Made by a program: the position numbers and the translations under genes. Below the pieces are notes generated by a model. That model saw only the letters and a list, made by a program, of their open reading frames with translations. It was not told the origin of the DNA and did not search any database. Positions 8,910-17,200 of a stretch of 64,000 bases of DNA are shown piece after piece. This DNA is from Lysobacter capsici (GTDB taxonomy: Bacteria; Pseudomonadota; Gammaproteobacteria; Xanthomonadales; Xanthomonadaceae): contig NZ_CP094357.1 in the NCBI RefSeq assembly GCF_014779555.2, positions 5,890,001 through 5,954,000 on the forward strand, written 5' to 3'. Position 1 is the first letter of the stretch. Each line of letters opens with the position of its first letter.

Positions 8910-9821
8910 TCAGCCGCCGGCCGCGTGGGCGCGCACCAGATAGTCCGTCACCAGGCCGGCGAAGATCGTCAGCCCGACCCAATGGTTGTGCAGGAACGCG
9001 CGGAACAACGGTTCGCGCTCGCGATGGCGCGCGATCACGAACTCGTACGCCACCAACGCCGCCGCCACCGCCAGCCCGGCGTAGTACCAGACGCCGAGTT
9101 CGGCGCGCTGGCCGACCAGATACAAGGTCCAGAACATGAGCGCGTACAGCACGCCGATCGCGACCAGATCCATGTCGCCGAACAGGATCGCGGTCGACTT
9201 GGAGCCCATCTTCAGATCGTCCTCGCGATCGACCATGGCGTACCAGGTGTCGTACGCGGTCGACCACAGGATGTTGGCCGCATACAGCAGCCAGCCCAGC
9301 GCCGGCACCTCGCCGCGCACCGCCGCGAACGCCATCGGGATGCCCCAGCCGAAGGCCATGCCCAGATAGACCTGCGGCAGATAGGTATAACGCTTGAGGT
9401 AGGGATAACTGGCCGCCAGCACCACGCCGACGACGCTCATCGCGATGGTCAGCCGGTTCATCGTCAGCACCAGCGCGAACGCCGCCAGCATCAGCGCCGC
9501 GAACACCACCAGCGCCTCGCGCCCGCGCACCTCGCCGGTCGCCAGCGGCCGGTGCTTGGTGCGTTCGACATGCGGATCGAGCCAGCGGTCGGCGTAATCG
9601 TTGATCACGCAGCCGGCCGCCCGGGTCAGCCAGACCCCGGCGCTGAACACGAACCAGGTCCACAGCGGCGGCACGCCCTCGGCGGCGATCCACAGCCCCC
9701 ACCAGGTCGGCCACAGCAGCAACAGCCAGCCGATCGGCCGGTCGCCGCGGGTCAGTTTCCAGTACAGCGACAAGCGACGGCGCCAATCCGGCGCGGGGAT
9801 GGGGGAATGAGCGTGTTCCAT
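8910..9821 (-). CDS. ubiA: 4-hydroxybenzoate octaprenyltransferase
   Basis: A 303-aa integral membrane prenyltransferase that joins the polyprenyl chain to 4-hydroxybenzoate in ubiquinone biosynthesis. Two aspartate-rich motifs that bind magnesium-pyrophosphate are present: [15 protein letters not shown] near residue 77 and [13 protein letters not shown] near residue 200. About eight to nine hydrophobic segments and the length fit the family. The N-terminal [17 protein letters not shown] is typical of UbiA. The start ATG at 9821 gives a normal family N-terminus. No ubiC is adjacent. This is core genome and marks the conserved side next to the tRNA junction. Confidence 0.97.
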   Translation of the reverse strand: MEHAHSPIPAPDWRRRLSLYWKLTRGDRPIGWLLLLWPTWWGLWIAAEGVPPLWTWFVFSAGVWLTRAAGCVINDYADRWLDPHVERTKHRPLATGEVRGREALVVFAALMLAAFALVLTMNRLTIAMSVVGVVLAASYPYLKRYTYLPQVYLGMAFGWGIPMAFAAVRGEVPALGWLLYAANILWSTAYDTWYAMVDREDDLKMGSKSTAILFGDMDLVAIGVLYALMFWTLYLVGQRAELGVWYYAGLAVAAALVAYEFVIARHREREPLFRAFLHNHWVGLTIFAGLVTDYLVRAHAAGG

Positions 9822-10035
9822 AGGCCCCTAGAATAACGTGCGGCCCGGACGCGCAGGCTTGGCGATGCGTCGTCCGCCCCGCCGCCAGCCCAGGCCCGTC
9901 CGGCCCCCGCGTCCCGGCGCGCGTCCCCGGCCTGTGGACCCGCAATCGCCGCATCGCACCGGACCATCACCCAAACCGCCGGATTCCGTTAGAATGCCCG
10001 GCCGCACGACGATCTGCTCCGTGCGCACCGACAAC

Positions 10036-10112
10036 GCGCCTGTAGCTCAGCCGGATAGAGTAGTGGCTTCCGAAGCCATTGGTCGGGGGTTCGAATCCCT
10101 CCAGGCGCGCCA
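10036..10112 (+). tRNA. tRNA-Arg(CCG)
   Basis: A 77-nt cloverleaf. The acceptor stem GCGCCTG pairs with CAGGCGC, followed by discriminator G and an encoded CCA. The D-arm is TAGCTCAGCCGGATAGAG, the T-arm GGGGGTTCGAATCCCTCC, and the anticodon loop TTCCGAA gives CCG. It sits between core ubiA and the accessory region, a common integration target, though no second copy of its 3' end was found in the window. Confidence 0.96.
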
Positions 10113-10534
10113 AACTTTCCCTTCCAACTTTTTCTACGCCTCGTCGCAACGACGAAAAAGGCCTTATTTCCCAGGCTTTTGGCGTTTTCCATTGGTCGGC
10201 GAGTTATCCACAGAGGCGCTGTTTGGCGATTTTTTCGCCTCTCTCCGGGTAGTTTTCTCCGGACCTGTGGTCGGCCGACCAATGGACGCCCATACGAATC
10301 AGTGACTTAGCAATGGTCTGAGTCAATAGTTTTTTTGACGTTTTGAACCCGGGGCGACATCAAACCGCTTGATCCGACCAATGACGGCGGCTCGGATATG
10401 GTTTCGTATGCATTGCCTGTCTAGCATCAGCAGGGACAATTGGTTTGCTGACAAGAACGTGTCCGCCCAACCTCTGCTGATAGCTGGATGTTTGGAGTTA
10501 CTGGAGTTTCGTGGGACAAGGAGCGCAGGAAGTG
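10113..10534. other. intergenic junction after tRNA with repeated CATTGGTCGG decamers
   Basis: This 420-bp stretch holds no recognisable gene. The decamer CATTGGTCGG, present in the tRNA at 10077-10086, recurs directly at 10190-10199 and inverted at 10275-10284 and 10374-10383. It also has a GTTATCCACAG sequence and T-rich runs. The base composition is lower in GC than the preceding core. Confidence 0.5.
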
Positions 10535-11275
10535 ATGGATAAGAACTCACTTCGGACTATCCGCGAACGAGCGATGGAATCGCGCAAACAACACGAGATG
10601 GTGAATGCCCTGCGCCAGTACGGTCCCGCGCCGTCGCTGCGTGCAGACTTCGCGCGGTGCGCAATTGATCTCGCATGTGAGCATCACTCGGCGATCATCC
10701 GGCTCGTCTGTGCGGGTGAATACGGCTCCGCGGCTGCGCTGCTTCGCCCGTTGCTTGAGGCATCAGGGTCAGCTTCGTGGTTGTTGTACATCGCGAGTTG
10801 CGACCGTGTCCGAGAGCTAGCAACGGACGTCGAAATGGCGGAGGGGCGGCGCCGCGACCTGCCCCTGCTTGACGAGTTGGCAAGAGAATTACAGCCGAAA
10901 TTCCCTCTCATCAAAGCTCTCGTCAACGGATTAAAAGACCGTGGGCCGGCGACGTGGCTGCACAAGTATACGCACGGCGGAGCGGCCCAGCTTGTCAGAC
11001 GCACCACTGGGTGGAACGAAGCTGAGGTGATGTTGATTCTCTTACGTGCGGATCTGTTCGCTATTTTGGCCGCTGCTCATGAGACGGTCGTCGTAACGAA
11101 TGCGAAGCTTGCCGTTTATGCCTTCGGCCGGCGTGACGATTTGGGTACAGAGGGATTGGACCGATTCGGTTTTGGTCCTGTACCAGAGCAGCCGCACAGT
11201 TTGCCGCCACCCCTCATTGATGGTTGCGGGGTGCCGTTCTCAAGCGCGATTGGAGCCGCTCTGCATGAACGCTAA
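10535..11275 (+). CDS. DUF6988/DUF5677-like protein in attC-flanked cassette
   Basis: A 246-aa soluble helical protein of unknown function. It resembles the DUF6988/DUF5677 group: YGSAAALLRPLLEASGSASW near residue 60 and WLHKYTHGGAAQLVRR near residue 145 are the recognisable blocks. The ATG at 10535 is preceded by AGGA; an in-frame GTG at 10511 would add eight residues. The stop codon TAA at 11273-11275 lies inside the GCTAAC that opens the attC-like site, exactly as in integron cassettes. No partner gene is adjacent on its strand, so it is probably a stand-alone cassette. Confidence 0.65.
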   Translation: MDKNSLRTIRERAMESRKQHEMVNALRQYGPAPSLRADFARCAIDLACEHHSAIIRLVCAGEYGSAAALLRPLLEASGSASWLLYIASCDRVRELATDVEMAEGRRRDLPLLDELARELQPKFPLIKALVNGLKDRGPATWLHKYTHGGAAQLVRRTTGWNEAEVMLILLRADLFAILAAAHETVVVTNAKLAVYAFGRRDDLGTEGLDRFGFGPVPEQPHSLPPPLIDGCGVPFSSAIGAALHER

Positions 11276-11338
11276 CAATTCATCCAATCCGAAGCCGCTT
11301 CGAAGCTCGGCTCGAGCTCCGCCAGAGTTGATCGCGAA
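11271..11338 (+). repeat. attC-like recombination site 1
   Basis: GCTAACAATTCATCCAATCC begins the site and matches the left end of class-1-type attC sites (CTAACAATTC). The palindromic core GAAGCCGCTTCGAAGCTCGG follows and the site closes with a decayed GAGTTGATC where GTTRRRY is expected. It overlaps the stop codon of the DUF6988-like gene. The right end is degenerate, so activity is doubtful. Confidence 0.7.
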
Positions 11339-11345
11339 ATTTGAC

Positions 11346-11393
11346 GCGCCCACGGCCACGGTTTTCAAACCAGTCTCTTCACGCCAGGGAACA
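11346..11393 (+). repeat. left arm of a long-range inverted repeat
   Basis: GCGCCCACGGCCACGGTTTT and the following TCAAACCAGTCTCTTCACG recur with a handful of mismatches in inverted orientation at 33087-33133. The two copies bracket about 21.7 kb of accessory DNA. The remainder of 11394-11643 has no recognised gene. Confidence 0.7.
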
Positions 11394-11643
11394 CGGGGCT
11401 ACATAGGCGGAGCCTACCGCACCTCTGCCTTGGGCTAGTAGGAGGCCGACGAGCCCAAAACTGGCCGTTGGGCCTCGCTGGATAATTCCGCCAACGCCGG
11501 CTGTTGACGCAAGGCGTTGCGGCCGCGACTCGCCTGCAAGATAGCTTAGGCTAGAGGAGCGTTGCGATTTCGGCTGCCAGGTGGCGCGGCCGGATACCAG
11601 CAACGCCCCTTGCAACCGTCCTCAGCATTAGCCGCGCGAGCGC

Positions 11644-11853
11644 TCACTGTCGGAGCGCGTAGAGCTCACCTGCCTCCGGCGACTTGGACTTCCAGTTATG
11701 CCCACAATCCTCGCACCTGCACTGGTAGGTGCCGTTGCTGTTGCAACCGGTAACGATCACTCGGCGAAATCTGTCGGGCCCAAACTTGTGTCGAGCGATA
11801 TGATGGCCATAGTTGTCTCTGCACCTGCTGCAATAAAGAGCTTTCGTCGTCAT
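11644..11853 (-). CDS. small zinc-ribbon protein
   Basis: A 69-aa protein with an N-terminal CSRC pair (residues 8-11) and a C-terminal CRCEDCGH cluster, which together can form a zinc ribbon; many basic residues and tryptophan after the second knuckle suggest nucleic-acid or protein binding. Its start codon overlaps the stop of the upstream GTPase gene (ATGA, 11850-11853), so the two are translationally coupled. No named family is recognised. The coupling suggests it acts with the GTPase. Confidence 0.65.
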   Translation of the reverse strand: MTTKALYCSRCRDNYGHHIARHKFGPDRFRRVIVTGCNSNGTYQCRCEDCGHNWKSKSPEAGELYALRQ

Positions 11854-14108
11854 GTGGACTCCTGATCTTGTTCTTGGACCTTCAACGCAAGCGCGTTAAG
11901 GGCTTGCTGAATTAGGTCCTCGATTTCCCCCATAAACTTGACCACGCTTTGGTCACCGCGTGCGTCGGGGATGGGAACCTGCTGTTGATAGATGCCCTCG
12001 ATTTTGATGCGGCGTGTGACCGTGCTACCTGTGCCACGCGGCAACCATGCTTCCTGCCAGGACTGCTGCGGCTGCTCACGCAACCGGCGGCGCGCAAGGT
12101 CGGTTAGCTGACTCGTAACCTGCTTTTTGAGGTGCTCGATGGCGTCGCGCTTCTGCTCTGTACTTGGCCGACCGGACCAGTTAATCGGATTTTCCAGATA
12201 GCGTGATACTGCCGACTCCAGAGCTGTGCGCAGGTTGGCCACCGGACGCAGCTCAATGCCATCGTCCCAGTTCTCTGCGTATCGACGACTAAGGGCCTTG
12301 ATCGTCTGCCAGGATCGCGGCTTATGCTCGGAGTCTGCGGACACCCCGAGAATCCCCTGCCACTGGCGGCGAAAGTCACGCGCTGCCTCCTGCAAGGCCA
12401 TGAGCAAAAAGGCGCGATCATAGGTGGGGTAAGCGACAGGCTCGATCACTTCTGGCTGCGCACGCATGAGGTGGTCCAGCAAACGATTCATCTCAGGGAT
12501 TGCGCCTTTAGCCTCAGTTCTATCCAACTGGCCTAAATGGAACGTGTTCTGCTGGACTCGTTCAAGAAGATGGCGAGCCGCATCATGGGGGACTGCATCC
12601 CTGAGCTGGTTTTCCACGATGTTGCGAACGCCACTATTGATTTGGTCTTTGAGGCGCGCACCTCGCAATCCGCCTTCCGAGGCGAGATCCATATGCGTGA
12701 AGACCATCGCTAGCTTCCGGGTGAGCCCGGAATTGGCGATGCTCTCCAGTGCCCGACCGGCAGCAAAATTGGTCATGCCGTTCTTGGCGTTGTCCACCAG
12801 GAGGATGACGTCTGCTTCATGCATGAGCGAGGTCGTCTGGTCGGACAGATCGGCTGTCGCGTTGGCTTTATGACCTAACCCTTCGGTATCCAAAAGGACG
12901 AGACGCGGAGCTTGCTCAGCCCAAGCGGACTGAAAAGGGCCTTTAACTCGAAGGCCATTGACCAGCGGCGTCACCAGTCGCCCCCACAGCGAGGGATGTA
13001 CGCCAGCAAACGAGCGCAGCGACGCAAGGAATGAAGCGCGACTATCAGCTGAAGCGGTCATTTGCCAAGCACGTGGCCAACCGGTGGTGGATCGTTCGTA
13101 CTTCCCCCCCACCGATAAGGCATCAAACTTACTCTTAATTTCCTCAAGCAGTTCGGAGACTAGATTGAGAAAAGCCTCAGAAGCAGCCGCTTCAACTTCG
13201 ATGCGATCAAGAGCATTGGCCTTCTCAGCTGACGACATCTGATTCAGCGGCCCATCCTCCGCCGCCACCGCCTCGCGCGCTTCGGTCGCAATTGCCCGTA
13301 TACGCGCTAAGCATGTGCGGATCAGGTCCGCGTTGCGGGCGCGCTCAGCGTCAGACAATGCGCGCGCAGAGTCTTCTTCAGGAGGCGCGTCAGCTTCGGC
13401 ATCATCCGCGTACGGATCTTCGGCTTCATCGTCGTTTTGTTGCAAATCGCCAAAAAGATACTTCAGGCGAAATCGCATGTCGCTCTTCTCAAGCAGGACG
13501 CGCCCTACCGCGGCATCGTCTCCCTCCACCGCCTCGACAATCGCGGCTGAGAGCGTCTCTTCTAGCTCGAAGCGCGCCTCGTGCTCAGACATGAACGTCG
13601 CAACGGCCTTGTACTCGCCCTCCTGGAGCACAAACTCGGTTGGAAATGTGGTGGTTCGATTTGGCGAGGTAGATGGAAACGCCTCGCGCTTCGGATGAGT
13701 TCCCAGAAACTGGCGCAACAAAGTGGTCTTGCCAGCTCCCGGCGCCCCTACGAGCACCACTTTGGCATAGCCATCTTCGCTGGACGGCAGAGGCTGCAGC
13801 TTGTCGCGAAGAAGGCGTGCATCTTGCGCCGGAGGCTCGATCTCTCCATAGAAGATTTCAATGACCTGTGCGGAGTAACGTTTCGCGGCTTCATTCCGGG
13901 CTCCCAGAGACCATAGGGAGTCGTCGGCGAGAATTGCGTTCAGCTCTTGAACGAAACCCTCCGCAATCTCCGCCTGGTCTGTTCCGAGCCCCTTTCGCGT
14001 CTTACGGCCCGGCTTGTCTCGACTGTCCAGCTTGAGTGGGTGGCGGAACTCAACTAGCCAGCCCTGTCGGCCGGGATTTTGCTTTGCAGCGGCGATGAAA
14101 GGGGGCAT
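11850..14108 (-). CDS. dynamin-like large P-loop GTPase
   Basis: A 752-aa protein. Residues 1-65 resemble the arm-type DNA-binding domain found at the start of tyrosine recombinases (GWLVEFRHPLKLD; RKTRKGLGTDQAEIAE). The GTPase domain follows: P-loop GAPGAGKTT at 121-129, a G3-like LLDTEGLGHK near 410, LLVDNAKNGM, and a THMD in the G4 position. A large acidic helical insert lies between P-loop and G3 and a helical C-terminus follows, as in dynamin-family proteins. The ATG at 14108 has GGAG six bases upstream. It is coupled to the zinc-ribbon gene and divergent from the HTH megaprotein across a 150-bp region with paired operators. A role in phage defence or a selfish element is inference only. 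Confidence 0.75.
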   Translation of the reverse strand: MPPFIAAAKQNPGRQGWLVEFRHPLKLDSRDKPGRKTRKGLGTDQAEIAEGFVQELNAILADDSLWSLGARNEAAKRYSAQVIEIFYGEIEPPAQDARLLRDKLQPLPSSEDGYAKVVLVGAPGAGKTTLLRQFLGTHPKREAFPSTSPNRTTTFPTEFVLQEGEYKAVATFMSEHEARFELEETLSAAIVEAVEGDDAAVGRVLLEKSDMRFRLKYLFGDLQQNDDEAEDPYADDAEADAPPEEDSARALSDAERARNADLIRTCLARIRAIATEAREAVAAEDGPLNQMSSAEKANALDRIEVEAAASEAFLNLVSELLEEIKSKFDALSVGGKYERSTTGWPRAWQMTASADSRASFLASLRSFAGVHPSLWGRLVTPLVNGLRVKGPFQSAWAEQAPRLVLLDTEGLGHKANATADLSDQTTSLMHEADVILLVDNAKNGMTNFAAGRALESIANSGLTRKLAMVFTHMDLASEGGLRGARLKDQINSGVRNIVENQLRDAVPHDAARHLLERVQQNTFHLGQLDRTEAKGAIPEMNRLLDHLMRAQPEVIEPVAYPTYDRAFLLMALQEAARDFRRQWQGILGVSADSEHKPRSWQTIKALSRRYAENWDDGIELRPVANLRTALESAVSRYLENPINWSGRPSTEQKRDAIEHLKKQVTSQLTDLARRRLREQPQQSWQEAWLPRGTGSTVTRRIKIEGIYQQQVPIPDARGDQSVVKFMGEIEDLIQQALNALALKVQEQDQEST

Positions 14109-14120
14109 GCGGGGCTCCAA

Positions 14121-14190
14121 ATGTTCCAGGGTGTTCCAGATTGAAGGATGTCCGGCAGCTTGTCAATCAAACTGGAACAGCATGGAACAT
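14121..14190. promoter_or_regulatory. paired inverted operator in divergent promoter
   Basis: ATGTTCCAGGGTGTTCCAG (14121-14139) and CTGGAACAGCATGGAACAT (14172-14190) are inverted copies, differing only in the central bases. Each arm contains two TGTTCCA-type half sites. Their symmetry about the divergent start region of the GTPase and HTH genes suggests one regulator controlling both directions. Confidence 0.65.
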
Positions 14191-14214
14191 CGGCGAAAGA
14201 AGATTTTTGTACTG

Positions 14215-14233
14215 TGTAGCGCGACGGGCTACA
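14215..14233. promoter_or_regulatory. palindromic operator TGTAGC-N7-GCTACA
   Basis: A perfect 6-bp inverted repeat with seven-base spacer ends 27 bp before the HTH-megaprotein ATG. Its size and placement fit autoregulation by a HigA/Xre-type HTH, which that protein carries at its N-terminus. Confidence 0.5.
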
Positions 14234-14260
14234 TTTATCTGCGCCATCTGGAGCATAGAC

Positions 14261-17200
14261 ATGCCAAAGCGTTCATTGAGTGATATCGGCGCTCCGCAGC
14301 ACCCGGGGCAATTTGTGCGTGAGACATTCCTGACGCCCAGGAGGCTTTCGGTAGTCGCGGCCGCAAAGTTGGTCGGCGTCGGTAGACCCGCGTTGTCGAA
14401 CTTTTTGAACGGCCATGTGGCAGCGACACCAGAAATGGCCGCCAGGATCGAGGTTGCTTTTGGAGCGTCCGCAAAGAGCTTGTTAGACATGCAGGCGGCG
14501 TTCGACGCAGCTGGCCAGTCAAAGATTAATCCAGCAAATGCAATGCCCTACGTCGCGCCTTTCCTCGGCATCAGGGCGAACGAGATTGAGGCATGGGTGG
14601 AGCGAAACATCGGTGCACGAATTCGCTTGCCTGTGTTGTTACGGACACTCGTGAATTCAACTCAGAGAGATGCCACGAAAATAGATTTCCCTGGTAACGA
14701 TGACGCCGAACGTCCGGGCTGGGACGGTTTTGTAGAAGCTGGAGCTGCGACACCTTGGATTCCGGCCGGGAAATCGGGCTGGGAATTCGGTGCAAACAAG
14801 GACATCAATGACAAAGCGAACTCCGACTTCAAGAAAAGCGTAGCGAGCAACGCAAAAAGCGCGCGCGCCGAAATCGTTTTTATCTTTGTAACGCCGAGAT
14901 ACTGGCAAGGCAAAGCAGATTGGCTAAAAAAGGCTAGAGCTAAAGCTGAGTGGAAGGACGTGCGAGCGTACGACGCGGCAGATTTGGAGCAGTGGCTTGA
15001 GCAATCCATCGCAGCTCAAACTTGGTTCGCCAATGAAACCGGACGACCTTCGCGCGACGTTCATTCACTGGATAGCTGCTGGGATGCGTGGGCCAATGTC
15101 GCCACCCCATCCCTGGGCGAGTCCCTATTCAGCCCGGCTGTCGAAGGTGCAAAGCAGACCATCACCTCAAGGCTCGCAGGCAAGCCGACAGAGCCCATAG
15201 TGATTGCGGCGGACTCTGTCGACGAAGCGCTTGCGTTTCTCTCGCAGCTGTTTGGGGCAGCGGGCGGCGACGATCTGCAACGGTACCGAGACCGAGTGCT
15301 GGTGTTCAAAGAGCCCGGAGTCTTGCCGAAGCTGGCGCAGGGTACTAAGGACTTTATTGCTGTCGCTGTGAGCCGCGATGTCGAACGGGAGCTTGGCCCG
15401 ATATCGCGCTCTATGCATACGATCGTGATTTATCCACGCAACGCGACAAGCGTTTCCGCTCACGTTGTGCTTGAGCCTCTCAGCGTTGGTGCATTCACTG
15501 CTTCTTTAGAGAGCAGTGGATTCGACTCCGACGCAATTGCGCGATACAGCAAAGAATCAGGGCGATCACTCACTGTCTTACGACGCAGGCTCGCAAATGT
15601 TCCAGCGGTTCGAACGCCGGCATGGGCCGCCGACTCTGCGACGGCGTCAAGCCTCGTCCCATTTCTACTCAGTGGAGCATGGAGCGCGAAAAACGACGCT
15701 GACCAACGGATACTGATGGAGCTTGCGGCAGTCAAGTCGTACGATGACGTTGAGAAGATATGCCAGAGCCTTGCAAGCATTGATGATGCTCCGCTCTGGT
15801 CGGTAGGGGACTTCAGAGGTGTCGTCTCCAAGCTCGACTTGCTTTTCGCTGTGGCAGGCTCCCTCACTGCCTCGGACCTTAAGCGTTACTTCGAGCAGGC
15901 GAAAGTTGTGCTAGGTGAGGACGATCCGAAGCTAGATCTTCCAGAAGACGAGCGTTGGGCAGCAGCCATCCACAACAAGTCGCGCGAACATTCCGGCCCC
16001 CTCAGGCGCGGCGTAGCTGAGACACTCGTTCTCCTCGCCATTCACGGGAACGATCTTTTCTTAACGCGTCTCGGGTTCGATTGCGAAAGCGCCGTGTCTC
16101 GGCTGATAGAAGGATTATTGACGCCACTCAAGACGCGGACCTTGGAAGCAAACGATCGAGACCTGACTTCGTATGCAGAGGCTGCGCCCGAGAAGTTCCT
16201 TTCAATTATCGAAAAAGATCTGAGATCTGATCATCCGGAGACATACGATCTAATGCGCTCGTCTTCTGCAGGCGTTTTTGGGAGTCAGTGCCGGCGAAGC
16301 AGCATATTGTGGGCGCTTGAAGGCTTGGCCTGGAATCGCGCGACGATGCATCGTGCCGCCCTGATTCTTGCGCAGCTATCCCAGCTCGAAGTCAACGATA
16401 ACTGGACGAACAAGCCGATCAATTCGCTCAAATCCATCTTCCGCGCCTGGATGCCGCAAACCACAGCCGATCATGGCAGCAGAGTGCAAGTATTAAAGCT
16501 CCTCGCGGAGCGATACCCAGCGGTCGCGTGGCAAGTTTGTATGTCTCAACTGCAAGACGGATCGGACGTAGGCCACTATAACCATAGACCTGTTTGGAGA
16601 AACGACGCCCACGGTTTCGGTGAACCATTCAAGACGCGCGCTCCAATCAAAGCGTTCGTGTGTGAAGTTGTAGATATGGTTTTAGATTGGAGGGGCGGGT
16701 ACTCGCGGGAGATGCTGTGCGATCTGATCCAAAAAATTAGGTTCTTATCTCCGGAGCACGGCCGGCAAGTCTGGCGCCACGTAGCCGATTGGGTGGCAGA
16801 TGGCGCCACGGACATCGACAGAGCGCTAGTTCGAGAGAAGATTCGGGTGACCGCATTGTCGACCCGGGCCTCCAAGTGGGCAAACAAAGCAGGTCAGTCC
16901 TTAGATGTAGCTGCCGCTAAGGCGGCTTACGATGCGCTCGAGCCGACCGACCTTATCGTTCGGCATGGATGGTTGTTCCGTCAACACTGGATTGATGATT
17001 TCGCGGGTGCGGAAGATGCGGATTTGGACTATCAAAAGCGTGAAGAACGCATCGGCGAACTGCGGACTCAAGTGCTGCGTGAGATGTACGAACTTATGGG
17101 CACCGCGGGAGTCGTACAACTAGCCTGCGCCGGTAAAACGGCAGCTACCATCGGATACTTGATGGCGGAGCGCTTGCTGGAAGTTGACGATCTTCCTCCG

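Noticed and set aside
6724-9954. 1076-aa open frame on the minus strand across two genes
   Set aside because: It overlaps both the CshA-like gene and ubiA in another frame and has only Arg-rich low-complexity sequence.
10036-10112. Attachment-site duplication of the tRNA 3' end
   Set aside because: No second copy of the T-arm and acceptor sequence could be found in the window, so prophage-type att sites are not shown.
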